A DNA stretch of 64,000 nt from Pedobacter roseus. Lineage in GTDB: Bacteria; Bacteroidota; Bacteroidia; Sphingobacteriales; Sphingobacteriaceae. Positions 26,812 through 35,752 of the stretch are shown in pieces. The stretch is from positions 2,728,001 to 2,792,000 of the forward strand of contig NZ_CP060723.1 in assembly GCF_014395225.1 (NCBI RefSeq), in the 5' to 3' direction. The notes under the pieces are model-generated. The model did no database searches, was not told where the DNA came from, and was given only the letters and a program-made list of their open reading frames with translations. The position numbers and the translations under genes are program-made. Numbering within the stretch: position 1 is the stretch's first letter; each line of letters begins with the position of its first letter.

Positions 26812-29097
26812 TTATTTCTTCGGTTTCGAGCTCATGTAAAAACTAAGCTTTCCACCGTTTGTAATGTCAGCATGTTTGATTTTATGATCGGTAATTTCTT
26901 TGCCGTTTAATAAAACCTTTTCTACATATACATTTTTATCACTTTGTTTAATGGCTTCGACCGTGAAAGTTTTGCCGTTCTCTAAATTGATTACCGCATT
27001 GTTAACCAAAGGACTTCCTAACGAATATATATCAGAACCTGGTGCTACCGGATAAAACCCTAAAGAAGAAAACATGTACCAGGCGCTCATTTGCCCGCAA
27101 TCGTCGTTTCCGCCTAAACCATCAGCAGTAGGTTTATACTGCATGTTTAAGATATGACGAACTTGAGCCTGTGTTTTCCATGGCTGATCGGTCCAGTTGT
27201 AAAAATATACAATGTGGTGTGCCGGTTCGTTTCCATGAACATAGCCGCCTATAATACCTTCGCGGGTAATGTCTTCTGTATGAGCGAAAAACTCATCTGG
27301 TAAATGCATGGTAAATAAAGTATCTAAACGGGTGGCGAATTTCTTTTTACCGCCCATCATTTCGATCAGTGAAGCAGGATCTTGCGGAACGAAGAAACTA
27401 TAGTTCCAGCTGTTTCCTTCAATAAACCCTTGTCCTTCGGTATCTTTCGGATCAAATTCTTTTTTAAATGTTCCATCTGCCAGTTTCGGACGCATAAAAC
27501 CCGAAGCACTGTCGTAATTGTTCTTCCAGTTGTTAGAACGTTTGATAAATTCGTTATAAACATCCATACGATTTAATTTCTTTGCTAATTGTGCAATAGA
27601 CCAGTCATCGTAAGAATACTCTAAGTTGTTTGAAACTGAAATGCCCGATTTTTCCGCAGGGATATAACCTTTATCGATGTAATAGCCAATACCTTCATAA
27701 TCGCGGTGTTTAGCTGTTGCGATACAGGCATCCAATGCTTTGTTCGGATCTCCCGTATAAGTTCCTTTGATAATCGCATCAGAAATTACTGAAACGCTGT
27801 GGTAACCACTCATACACCAGTTATCGTTGGCATAATGCGACCATATTGGCAACATGTGCAAACTGCTCTGATCGTAATGCGCCAGCATCGATTTCACCAT
27901 ATCATTACTTCGGCCCGGTTGCGTAATATTAAAGAATGGGTGTAAAGCGCGGTAAGTATCCCATAGCGAGAAAGTGGTATAATTGGTAAAACCATCAGCT
28001 TTATGTACACCCTGATCTAAACCTTTATATTCGCCATTAACATCGGTATAGGTTGTTGGATTGATGTAAGCATGGTATAAAGCGGTATAAAAGTTTATTT
28101 TATTATCGTTAGAAGTAGTTACCTGGATTTTATTCAACTCTTTGTTCCAGGTAGCTTGTGCCTGTGCTTTTACTTTTTCAAAATCCCAGCCTGAAATTTC
28201 TGCACGCATGTTTTCTAAAGCATTTTCCTGACTAACCGGAGACAAAGCAAATTTAATTTTGACCTTCTCTCCCTCCTGCGTATCAAAATCGAAGAACATT
28301 TTCAACTTCTTGCCTGCAATTTCAGGGAAGTTCTGTTCCTGGTTAAATTTACCCCAGAAACCTCTGTAAGCCTGTTTGGCATCGTAACTTTTACGTCCGT
28401 AGCTTTTAAATGGTTTAGAAAAGCTCATCGCAAAATAAACCGTTCTCGTTCTGGCCCAACCATTGGTTTGGCGGTACCCTGTAATTAAAGTATCATTTAC
28501 CACACGAACATAAGTCCAGACGGTTTTTTCCTCGTAATTGTAAATACCAGCCATCAGATCCAAAATAATGTGCGATTGATCCGATTTAGGAAAAGTATAT
28601 TGGTGCATCCCTACCCTTGTGGTTGAGGTGAGTTCTGCGGTGATGTTGTCGTCATCCAATTTCACTTTATAGTAGCCAGCCTCTGCAACTTCGTTGGCAT
28701 GAGAAAACGCCGAACGGTAACCGCCTTTTGGATTTGATGCCGTACCAGGGTTTAATTGTAATTTTCCCTGTGTAGGCATGATCAGAAAATCGCCCAGATC
28801 AGAATGGCCTGTGCCGCTAAAATGTGTATGACTAAAACCGGTAATGGTTTTATCTTCGTACTTGTAACCCGCACAGTATTTATATACGTCGCCATTGTAT
28901 TTTCCGTTTACTTCGTAAGATAAAGTATCGGTTTCGGGACTTAACTGCACCGCACCAAAGGGAACGGTAGCACCCGGATAGGTATGTCCCATTTTAGAGG
29001 TGCCGATAATGGGCTTAACATACTGCACCAGGTTCTGCTGTGCCGATGCCACCATGGCTGAGAGCAAAAGACAAGGCAGGATAACTTTTTTAATCAT
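26812..29097 (-). CDS. GH92 alpha-mannosidase
   Basis: Exported glycoside hydrolase of family 92, calcium-dependent exo-alpha-mannosidases acting on N-glycans or mannans. 761 residues, signal peptide ending ..SAMVASAQQ. Family landmarks: VKPIIGTSKMGHTYPGA, GFSHTHFSGTGHSDLGDF, FSLWDTYRALHPF, EGNSWNYSFFVPQD, GNEPAHHIVYFYNW and GNDDCGQMSAWYMFSSLGFYP, the latter three bordering the catalytic acid and base. It is not accompanied by SusCD, unlike many GH92 genes in polysaccharide loci. Confidence 0.95.
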   Translation of the reverse strand: MIKKVILPCLLLSAMVASAQQNLVQYVKPIIGTSKMGHTYPGATVPFGAVQLSPETDTLSYEVNGKYNGDVYKYCAGYKYEDKTITGFSHTHFSGTGHSDLGDFLIMPTQGKLQLNPGTASNPKGGYRSAFSHANEVAEAGYYKVKLDDDNITAELTSTTRVGMHQYTFPKSDQSHIILDLMAGIYNYEEKTVWTYVRVVNDTLITGYRQTNGWARTRTVYFAMSFSKPFKSYGRKSYDAKQAYRGFWGKFNQEQNFPEIAGKKLKMFFDFDTQEGEKVKIKFALSPVSQENALENMRAEISGWDFEKVKAQAQATWNKELNKIQVTTSNDNKINFYTALYHAYINPTTYTDVNGEYKGLDQGVHKADGFTNYTTFSLWDTYRALHPFFNITQPGRSNDMVKSMLAHYDQSSLHMLPIWSHYANDNWCMSGYHSVSVISDAIIKGTYTGDPNKALDACIATAKHRDYEGIGYYIDKGYIPAEKSGISVSNNLEYSYDDWSIAQLAKKLNRMDVYNEFIKRSNNWKNNYDSASGFMRPKLADGTFKKEFDPKDTEGQGFIEGNSWNYSFFVPQDPASLIEMMGGKKKFATRLDTLFTMHLPDEFFAHTEDITREGIIGGYVHGNEPAHHIVYFYNWTDQPWKTQAQVRHILNMQYKPTADGLGGNDDCGQMSAWYMFSSLGFYPVAPGSDIYSLGSPLVNNAVINLENGKTFTVEAIKQSDKNVYVEKVLLNGKEITDHKIKHADITNGGKLSFYMSSKPKK

Positions 29098-29239
29098 ATC
29101 TTTTTAAAATTAGCTTGTTTTGTTGAAAATTCTAAGGTATAAATTTATCTCCAAATATGCATAAAACCTAAGACTAAAACGTTTAAGTAAAACAAAAAAT
29201 ACATTTTAGATTGTTGAAGATACGATTTATTGCATTTTC

Positions 29240-29272
29240 AAACCCCGCAGGTTTTAAAAACCTGCGGGGTTT
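29240..29272. repeat. 33-nt palindrome, second copy of the CAGGTTTT/AAAACCTG family
   Basis: AAACCCCGCAGGTTTT (29240-29255) is the exact reverse complement of 29257-29272. The core equals that of 9836-9868, while the outer stem differs by paired (compensatory) changes. Confidence 0.85.
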
Positions 29273-29504
29273 ATGTTGCTTAGACTACAGGCTCTGTTAA
29301 ATAAACCTGATATAAGCGTAAAGCCCACAGCGCAGCGAGGACTTGAAGTGATAGCAGGGCTACCGGCAGCCATTAACACTAAACCGCTCATTTTCCAAAT
29401 AATATTGACCACCTTAATACAACTAAGAAATAAACGCAAATAATTTAGTTGCCGCTTTTTACAAGTAACTGACTTCCTTTAAATAATTTCAGCTAAATAA
29501 ACCT

Positions 29505-29512
29505 TATTTTTG
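29505..29512 (+). promoter_or_regulatory. -7 element of mnmA
   Basis: TATTTTTG matches TAnnTTTG and ends 18 nt before the ATG at 29531. A TTG that could extend the frame upstream (29510) lies inside this element, which argues for the ATG. Confidence 0.5.
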
Positions 29513-29530
29513 CATCCTTATATTTTTAAG

Positions 29531-30622
29531 ATGAGTAAACACGGTAGAATTCTGGTTGCCATGAGTGGCGGGGTTGATAGTTCGGTAGCGGCTGTAATGT
29601 TGCATGAGCAGGGTTATGAGGTTATTGGCTTAACCATGAAGACCTGGGATTATGCCACCTCTGGCGGTAGCAGTAAGGAAACTGGCTGTTGCTCGCTGGA
29701 TAGCATTAACGATGCCCGTACACTTGCCGTAAACTATGGCTTTCCACACTATATTTTAGATATCCGCGATGAATTTGGCGATTATGTAATCGATAATTTT
29801 GTTGATGAATACCTTGCAGGAAGAACACCAAACCCATGTGTATTGTGCAATACGCACATTAAATGGGAAGCGCTTTTAAAACGTGCCAATAAACTGGACT
29901 GCGAATTTATTGCAACGGGGCATTACGCCAATATCCGTCAGCAAGATAGCGGCCGTTATGTAATTTCGAAAGGAAAAGACGAAAACAAAGATCAATCTTA
30001 TGTATTGTGGGGTGTTTCGCAGGAAAATCTTTCGCGTACGAAATTCCCTTTGGGCAGTTTTGCCAAATCTGACATCAGACAAATGGCTTTAGATATGGGA
30101 CAGGAAGAACTGGCCAAAAAATCGGAGAGTTACGAAATCTGTTTCGTGCCTGATAACGATTACAGGGCTTTCTTAAAACATAAAGTAGAAGATTTAGAAG
30201 ACAGAGTAGCCGGCGGAAATTTCATTTTAAGTAATGGAATGGTAGTAGGACAACATAAAGGTTATCCTTTTTATACCATCGGTCAGCGCAAAGGTTTGGG
30301 CGTAGCATTTGGCGAGCCAATGTTTGTAACCCAGATTTTGCCAGAAAGCAATACCGTTGTATTAGGCAAGGCCGATGAACTGGAGCGTAAAGAAGCAATG
30401 GTACGTAATGTAAACCTGGTTAAATATGCCAGCATTGAAGAACCGATGAATGATGTCATTACGAAAATCCGTTATAAAGATGCGGGAATGTTAAGTACAA
30501 TTGTTCAGGAGAAAGATAAAATGCGTGTAGTGTTCGATCATAATGTTTCGGCAATTGCACCGGGCCAATCGGCAGTATTTTACGAAGGAAACGATTTATT
30601 AGGCGGTGGGTTTTTGGTTTAA
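29531..30622 (+). CDS. mnmA: tRNA-specific 2-thiouridylase MnmA
   Basis: Forms 2-thiouridine at the wobble position of tRNA for Lys, Glu and Gln, using ATP and a persulfide. 363 residues from the ATG MSKHGRIL. The PP-loop is MSGGVDSSVAA. The two catalytic cysteines are in NPCVLCNTHIKW and YEICFVPDNDY. Further family segments are GHYAN and DQSYVLWGV. The upstream TTG alternative is rejected because it falls within the promoter. Confidence 0.97.
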   Translation: MSKHGRILVAMSGGVDSSVAAVMLHEQGYEVIGLTMKTWDYATSGGSSKETGCCSLDSINDARTLAVNYGFPHYILDIRDEFGDYVIDNFVDEYLAGRTPNPCVLCNTHIKWEALLKRANKLDCEFIATGHYANIRQQDSGRYVISKGKDENKDQSYVLWGVSQENLSRTKFPLGSFAKSDIRQMALDMGQEELAKKSESYEICFVPDNDYRAFLKHKVEDLEDRVAGGNFILSNGMVVGQHKGYPFYTIGQRKGLGVAFGEPMFVTQILPESNTVVLGKADELERKEAMVRNVNLVKYASIEEPMNDVITKIRYKDAGMLSTIVQEKDKMRVVFDHNVSAIAPGQSAVFYEGNDLLGGGFLV

Positions 30623-30691
30623 TAGATAAAAGCCTGTGTCTTACTAACAATACTGTAAGGCTAATTAGCAATAACATTTTTTATAAACCAA

Positions 30692-30793
30692 GTCGTCATC
30701 TCGACTGGAACGCAGTGGAATGGAGAGATCTAAATCAGAATTACTCACTAGACAGATTTCTCGACTCCGTTGCACTCCGCTCGAAATGACGAT
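30692..30793. repeat. Dispersed inverted repeat, type A (complete)
   Basis: The left arm (GTCGTCATCTCGACTGGAAC..) and the right arm (..CCGCTCGAAATGACGAT) are imperfect complements joined by an AT-rich spacer with AGATCT/AGATTTCT inner ends. This is the clearest copy in the window. Confidence 0.8.
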
Positions 30794-30838
30794 ACGGATA
30801 GTGCTACCGCCAACAAAAAGGGCTTTGCGAGTTCACTA

Positions 30839-31150
30839 TTAAATCCCTTTAAAAACATTAATTCCGGCTGTTTTCCATTGAATGTAGCCTAAATTACCGC
30901 AAATCTGCGTAACAAAACCTTCTACTTCTTCCGGAACATCGTTCACCACCCGCCACCTCATTTTATATTTTGGATTGTAGCTCAAATAAACTACTACGTC
31001 ATCACTCCGTTGCCCAATTGCATGCAGGTGCTGTAAATGAATATCCTGCAGATCTGCCGCAGCAATGCGCAATCGCTCATTCATAATCTTCCCTAATGAA
31101 GGATCTGGAATAAAATCTGTTTGGAATATGGGTAAAACGGTAACGGTCAT
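30839..31150 (-). CDS. Conserved hypothetical protein
   Basis: About 103 residues from the ATG MTVTVLPIFQTDFIPDP; a start ten codons further upstream is possible. Contains DLQDIHLQHLHAIG and YNPKYKMRWRVVND. No signal peptide, no transmembrane segment, no recognised family. Confidence 0.55.
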   Translation of the reverse strand: MTVTVLPIFQTDFIPDPSLGKIMNERLRIAAADLQDIHLQHLHAIGQRSDDVVVYLSYNPKYKMRWRVVNDVPEEVEGFVTQICGNLGYIQWKTAGINVFKGI

Positions 31151-31438
31151 AGAAAATATATTAGCAAACAAACTTGTCAAAAAGCCTTTTGTTTAAAATA
31201 ATCAGTTTAATATGTTTAGTTTACGCTATTGATATCACTTAACATATCGGTGTCTCTTAAACAAATTTATACTAAAAATATTAGTAATAAAAATTATTAT
31301 TATATTTTTTTTAGTAAAATGTAAAATTGGATAAAAGCATGACATCAGATACTAAAGGTTGATAACTCTATTAATGTGCATAACTCCTTTAAACATCTGA
31401 TAACGAGACAGGTTATTCTATCATAAACAGTAGAGCTT

Positions 31439-31801
31439 ATGAAAAAGTGCATCTATGTAGTGGAAGATAACCCGAACATTAGGGAAATTATCGAATTCTT
31501 ATTAATTGAAGAACTTTACGAAGTGAGAACCTGTCCCAATACAAACGATTTCTGGCTTCAAATGGGAAAAAGCTTACCAGATATGGTAATTTTAGACATT
31601 ATGCTACCTGATGGAAATGGTTTAGATATCTGTAATAGCTTAAAACGGAACATTAAAACACACAACATCCCGGTGATGATGATGTCGGCCAATAACCATT
31701 TAAATGCAGTTAAGGCAAAGTGTGATGCAGAAGATTTTATCAACAAACCTTTTGATTTAAACGATTTTGCAAGCAGGGTTGAGAAATATTTAGCAGCTTA
31801 G
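31439..31801 (+). CDS. Stand-alone response regulator receiver protein
   Basis: 120 residues forming a single CheY-like receiver. Acidic pocket in YVVEDNPN, phosphoacceptor in VILDIMLPDGNG, and lysine in DFINKPFD. No output domain and no histidine kinase nearby, so it probably works through protein contacts or phosphorelay with a distant kinase. Confidence 0.9.
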   Translation: MKKCIYVVEDNPNIREIIEFLLIEELYEVRTCPNTNDFWLQMGKSLPDMVILDIMLPDGNGLDICNSLKRNIKTHNIPVMMMSANNHLNAVKAKCDAEDFINKPFDLNDFASRVEKYLAA

Positions 31802-31904
31802 TTTAGTCCAATGTCATTAGTCCATAGTCCTAAGTCGATTTATACAATCAACGAATTTACCAATGAACTAATGACTATTGAACTAATGACCATTAAACAA
31901 TGAC

Positions 31905-32501
31905 TTAAAATACTATACTTTCGATCGCTTTATCCAATGCCACCTCTTTAAGATCTGGTATACTTAAGCCTTCTGCCCTGTAGGCCGTAATATCGGTCAT
32001 CCCCATAAAACCAAGAACCGATCTTAAATAAGATTCAGTAAAATCGTAAGCTTTCATTGGTCCTTCTGAATATATACCACCCGAAGAGATGGCTAGATAC
32101 AGTTTTTTGTTTTTCACCAAACCTTCCGGACCATTTTCAGAATAACTGAATGTTTGACCTGCACGAGCAATGTGATCAATCCATGATTTTAAAGTAGAAG
32201 GAATACCAAAATTATACAATGGCACTCCGATTACCAGTACATCGGCATCCTTAAGTTGAGCAATGGCCTCATCAGAATGTTTTATAGCTTCAACGAACTC
32301 CGGTGTATGGTTTTCTTTGGGTGTAAAGAAAGAATTAATGTGAACCTCTTCCAGATGTGGAAATGGAGATTCGGCTAAATTACGGGTAACTAAAGTGCTG
32401 TCAGGATTTGCAGCCTGTAATTTTTCTACTATGGCATTTCCCAATTTAACACTGAAAGATGCTCCGCCCCTTGGGCTTGATATAAGATGTAATATTTTCA
32501 T
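31905..32501 (-). CDS. azoR: FMN-dependent NADH-azoreductase
   Basis: Flavodoxin-fold quinone/azo reductase, 198 residues from the ATG MKILHLISSPRGG. The FMN-binding segments are SSPRGGASFS, VPLYNFGIPSTLKSWIDHIARAG and ISSGGIYSEG. A longer reading from 32591 is rejected because an exact -7 element (32525-32532) lies inside it. A 20-nt palindrome upstream (32567-32586) is a possible operator, in keeping with redox control of such genes. Confidence 0.92.
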   Translation of the reverse strand: MKILHLISSPRGGASFSVKLGNAIVEKLQAANPDSTLVTRNLAESPFPHLEEVHINSFFTPKENHTPEFVEAIKHSDEAIAQLKDADVLVIGVPLYNFGIPSTLKSWIDHIARAGQTFSYSENGPEGLVKNKKLYLAISSGGIYSEGPMKAYDFTESYLRSVLGFMGMTDITAYRAEGLSIPDLKEVALDKAIESIVF

Positions 32502-32524
32502 TTTTTTTGCCTTTTTATGCCCGA

Positions 32525-32532
32525 CAAAATTA
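32525..32532 (-). promoter_or_regulatory. -7 element of azoR
   Basis: On the minus strand TAATTTTG is an exact TAnnTTTG, 23 nt upstream of the ATG at 32501. Confidence 0.5.
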
Positions 32533-32566
32533 TGGATACGAAGTATCAAAAAGCTATTACTATACC

Positions 32567-32586
32567 AAAGGATAGCGCTATCCTTT
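32567..32586. promoter_or_regulatory. Palindromic candidate operator of azoR
   Basis: AAAGGATAGCGCTATCCTTT is a perfect 20-nt palindrome located about 35 nt upstream of the azoR -7 element. Position and symmetry suggest a binding site for a regulator encoded elsewhere. Confidence 0.5.
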
Positions 32587-32639
32587 AGCATAGCAGCTAT
32601 TCTTTTCCAATAAAAAGGGAGTTTAAATGATCTATTGAA

Positions 32640-32748
32640 AAGTCGTCATTCCCAATCAAGCCGATAGCTATCGGCTTGATTGGGAATCTTAATACATTAA
32701 GGTGTGATTATTTGCATTAAGATTTCTGCATGCGCGAGAATGACGATA
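32640..32748. repeat. Dispersed inverted repeat, type C, with a perfect 40-nt palindrome
   Basis: Outer ends GTCGTCATT.. and ..GAATGACGAT are complementary. Inside, 32648-32687 is a perfect 40-nt palindrome (ATTCCCAATCAAGCCGATAG and its exact complement). A related element is at 41073-41191. Confidence 0.8.
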
Positions 32749-32765
32749 TCGCATTAACAATTACA

Positions 32766-34715
32766 CTATTTAACTAACTCGATCACCGCTACAAATCCGC
32801 CATCTTTTACCATATTGATATCAATTGTTTCGCCTGCTTTAACCGGCTTTACTATACGTTTAAAGTCCATAGCCTGAAAATCGGCATTGATCCCATCTTT
32901 GATTAGCGTAATCTGGTAGTTTGTATTTGGCTTTAAGAAACTGGTTTCAATTTTTAGGTCATGCTTTTGATCATTGCCCATTGCGCCAATAAACCATTTC
33001 TCGCCTTTGCGTTTGGCAGTAACGATATATTCGCCCACGCTTGCCTCCAAAATTTTGGTTTCATCCCAGGTTACCGGAACACTGGTAATAAAAGAAGTGG
33101 TTTCCGGTTCGCGTAAATAATTAAAAGGATTATCGGCTAGCATTTGCAAACCACTTTCGAAAACAATATACATGGCCAATTGGTGTGCCCTGGTGCCAAT
33201 GCTCATGGTATTTACCCAGCTCGGTTTGTAATCCTGTTTATGTGCCGAACGCATGGCTCCGGGAGTATAATCCATCGGACCAACAGCATTACGCAGAAAA
33301 GGCAGAAATAAGTTATTGTTGGGTGTAGCCAGGCCACCTCCAATGTTTTGCTCCATTCCAATAACCCCTTCATAAGAAAGCACGTTTGGATAGGCCACCT
33401 CTAAACCAGCAGGTTTAAATGCGCCATGAAAATCTACTAAAATATGGTGTTTGGCCGCTTCTTTGGCTACTCGGGTATAATAGTTTACCATCCACTGGTC
33501 GCTTCTATCCATAAAATCGATTTTTACCCCTGCAATGCCCCACTTTTCAAGCGTTTCGAAAATATTGAAGTTATTTTCTACTGCCAGCCAGGTAAACCAA
33601 AGTACGATTTTTACATTTTTCTGTTTACCATAAGCAATCAGTTCCTGCAGGTTGATGGTGGGGTTTGGTTCAAAAGGATTAAGCGTTGTTTTCGCCCAAC
33701 CTTCGTCCATGATGATGTAAGGAATCCCGAATTTGGATGCGAAATCGATGTAATATTTATAGGTATCCTGGTTGTAACCCGATTTAAAATCGACCCCATA
33801 AACATAAGCGTTGTGCCACCACTCCCAGGTTACCTGACCAGGTTTAATCCATTTGGTATCCTGCAACTGGTTGGGCGTACTTAATTTATACACCATCTGG
33901 TTAGCCGCCAATTGGGTGTCCTTATCGGTAATAACCAAAAATCGCCATGGGAAGGATCTTTTCCCGGTTGTTTTGGCAATATAATTGGCTTCTTTTAAAA
34001 TTTTCTTGCTTCTATCACCATCTTCACCAAAAGACAAAGGCAATTTCGGAAAAACAGCATCGACACTTTTATCACTTACTGCTTTTACAAACAAACAGGG
34101 ATAATCATAAAGATCAGCTTCTGATAATAGCGCTTTATACTTACCCGTACTGAATAAAATTGGCAGTACACTCATTTTATCCTTATTTACCTTTCCCAGT
34201 TCATCCTGACGATATAGAATTTCGTAAGAAGTTTTAAAACTACCCGTTTCCAGATATGCGGCTTTAACGTTATCGTTAAAGTTGAGTTTCACATCTTCAC
34301 TGTTTACTGTGATCGAATCTTTTTTATTGGTAATGAAACGATAAGCAATTCCATCGTTATAAGCCCTGAATTCGACACTGAAATCGCCTTTAAAATCGAG
34401 TTTTAACAGGTTATAATGGTTTACCACTGTACTATTTTTAAGTGGAATTACCGGGTTAGAAGTAGTATTTACAGTAGAAAGTGTCTTTTTGATGAGTTTT
34501 GCATTGAAACCGAGTTTAGCCTGATCGAGATTTAATTGCAAATATGAATCGGCCAAAAAGGGTTCGCCATTAAAAGTAATGGCATAAGCGATCCTATCTT
34601 TAATATTTACAGATATTTTAATGCGCTTATCGGGCGATAAGAGTTCAATAGGTGCGCTAAATAGTTTTATTGTAAAAAACAGCAATAAAATAGATAGAGA
34701 TAAGTGTTTTCTCAT
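32766..34715 (-). CDS. GH97 glycoside hydrolase (alpha-galactosidase/alpha-glucosidase family)
   Basis: Exported family 97 enzyme, 649 residues with signal peptide ending ..KLFSAPIE. The N-terminal beta-sandwich (20-270) precedes the (beta/alpha)8 domain with WEWWHNAYVYGVDFKSG, IIMDEGWAK, GVKIDFMDRSDQ, LVDFHGAFKPAGL and SYEGVIGMEQN. The aspartate in KIDFMDR fits the retaining (alpha-galactosidase-like) subgroup rather than inverting SusB; this is inference. Stand-alone gene. Confidence 0.92.
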   Translation of the reverse strand: MRKHLSLSILLLFFTIKLFSAPIELLSPDKRIKISVNIKDRIAYAITFNGEPFLADSYLQLNLDQAKLGFNAKLIKKTLSTVNTTSNPVIPLKNSTVVNHYNLLKLDFKGDFSVEFRAYNDGIAYRFITNKKDSITVNSEDVKLNFNDNVKAAYLETGSFKTSYEILYRQDELGKVNKDKMSVLPILFSTGKYKALLSEADLYDYPCLFVKAVSDKSVDAVFPKLPLSFGEDGDRSKKILKEANYIAKTTGKRSFPWRFLVITDKDTQLAANQMVYKLSTPNQLQDTKWIKPGQVTWEWWHNAYVYGVDFKSGYNQDTYKYYIDFASKFGIPYIIMDEGWAKTTLNPFEPNPTINLQELIAYGKQKNVKIVLWFTWLAVENNFNIFETLEKWGIAGVKIDFMDRSDQWMVNYYTRVAKEAAKHHILVDFHGAFKPAGLEVAYPNVLSYEGVIGMEQNIGGGLATPNNNLFLPFLRNAVGPMDYTPGAMRSAHKQDYKPSWVNTMSIGTRAHQLAMYIVFESGLQMLADNPFNYLREPETTSFITSVPVTWDETKILEASVGEYIVTAKRKGEKWFIGAMGNDQKHDLKIETSFLKPNTNYQITLIKDGINADFQAMDFKRIVKPVKAGETIDINMVKDGGFVAVIELVK

Positions 34716-34858
34716 ATTTCATCAGGTATTTGTATTTTAAACAGGTTAGATAAATCGTTTTAGTTAAATAAAGTTAACCACAGTTTTCGATTTCGCAAGG
34801 GCTTTTTAAAGGATTATCGAAAATTTCATAAGTAATTGATCAAAAAGTACCATATAAA

Positions 34859-34895
34859 CAAAGGGCCAGCTTAATAAATTAAACCAGCCCTTCTA
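34859..34895. terminator. Probable terminator of the DUF4142 gene
   Basis: AAGGGC and GCCCTT form the base of an imperfect hairpin, with T-rich DNA on both outer sides, just past the stop codon of the minus-strand DUF4142 gene. Confidence 0.5.
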
Positions 34896-34918
34896 TTTTA
34901 TTGAGTGTTATTGAAAAA

Positions 34919-35590
34919 TTATTTTCCGGTTAAAGCATTAGCCTGTTTCAGGTGTTTTTTCAGTTCCGGCAAATATTTATTAGCGTATGCTTTTATGACA
35001 TTGTCGGTAGATTGGGAAGCTTTTTCGAACAATGCAATTGCGTTTTGATGATCAGCAACCGTCATTTCTATATAGGCTTGATCAAAAGCAGTTCCGTTTA
35101 AGCCCTTAAGTTTTTCTGTTGTATTGGTTACATCGGCTTCGCCGTACCCTGTTTTTTTCGATTGCCCTGTATTGCCTGCTTCGCCTGCTGCATTTTTAGT
35201 GCGTGAAGTATCCCTCAGGTTTTCGGGAGATGAATCCACCCTCCCATCAGGCCGTTGTCCTCCTTCAGGCAAACTCATTGGCAGATCAACTTTTTTAAGT
35301 TTCGCCAGCGTCCTGAGTTCTTCACTGGCTTTGGTATGAGAAACAACCATCATCTGACCAAATGATTTGATTTTTTTATCTGTGGCTTTATCGAAGGCCA
35401 GTTTCCCGGTTAATAACGCTTTCGTCCCTAAAACAGAAGCCTGCTGCAAAAAACCTGCTGTTGTTAAACTATCTTGTTGATTGATGGTAATGTGATGCGG
35501 TAAATTGGCCTGAGCAGGATCACTAAACGAGATAACTGAAATGACAATTCCAACTGCCGCTGTTTTAATGGTATAAAGATGATTTTTCAT
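34919..35590 (-). CDS. DUF4142 exported protein with a low-complexity insert
   Basis: 223 residues from the ATG MKNHLYTIKTAAVG, which gives a signal peptide; a longer reading from 35749 adds an unlikely cysteine-rich leader and is rejected. The DUF4142 four-helix pattern is visible as GTKALLTGKLAFDKATDKKIKSFGQMMVVSHTKASEEL and FDQAYIEMTVADHQNAIALFEKA (each given in part). Compared with the second DUF4142 protein at 46467 it has a roughly 45-residue G/S/N/T-rich insert between the helix pairs. Function unknown; ferritin-like fold is a known suggestion. Confidence 0.85.
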   Translation of the reverse strand: MKNHLYTIKTAAVGIVISVISFSDPAQANLPHHITINQQDSLTTAGFLQQASVLGTKALLTGKLAFDKATDKKIKSFGQMMVVSHTKASEELRTLAKLKKVDLPMSLPEGGQRPDGRVDSSPENLRDTSRTKNAAGEAGNTGQSKKTGYGEADVTNTTEKLKGLNGTAFDQAYIEMTVADHQNAIALFEKASQSTDNVIKAYANKYLPELKKHLKQANALTGK

Positions 35591-35752
35591 GGCTAAATGG
35601 TTCTGGTGTATAGTATTACAACCTTTACAGCAATCAAAAAGTTTGAAAAATAACCCATCTTGCTCAGGAAGCCAACAGCGGCAAATATTTAAATATATAT
35701 TTTGTTTAAACTTAATCGGATTTGAACCTGTTCTATTAATAAAGAACATACC

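Larger units (their letters stand above)
29098..29530. other. Intergenic region between GH92 and mnmA
   Basis: 433 nt between divergent genes. It contains the 33-nt palindrome at 29240-29272 and a GC-richer mosaic block at about 29310-29375 unlike the surrounding AT-rich DNA, similar in style to 9710-9800. No ORF with coding character was seen. Confidence 0.55.

Noticed and set aside
29510..29530. TTG start for mnmA adding seven residues
   Set aside because: It overlaps an exact -7 promoter element, and the ATG at 29531 gives the usual N-terminus before the PP-loop.
32502..32591. Longer N-terminus for azoR
   Set aside because: It would contain the promoter element and the palindrome, and the conserved protein starts at MKILHLISSPRGG.
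34919..35749. Longer 276-residue reading of the DUF4142 protein
   Set aside because: The added 53 residues are cysteine-rich and lack signal character, while the internal ATG at 35590 begins a normal signal peptide.
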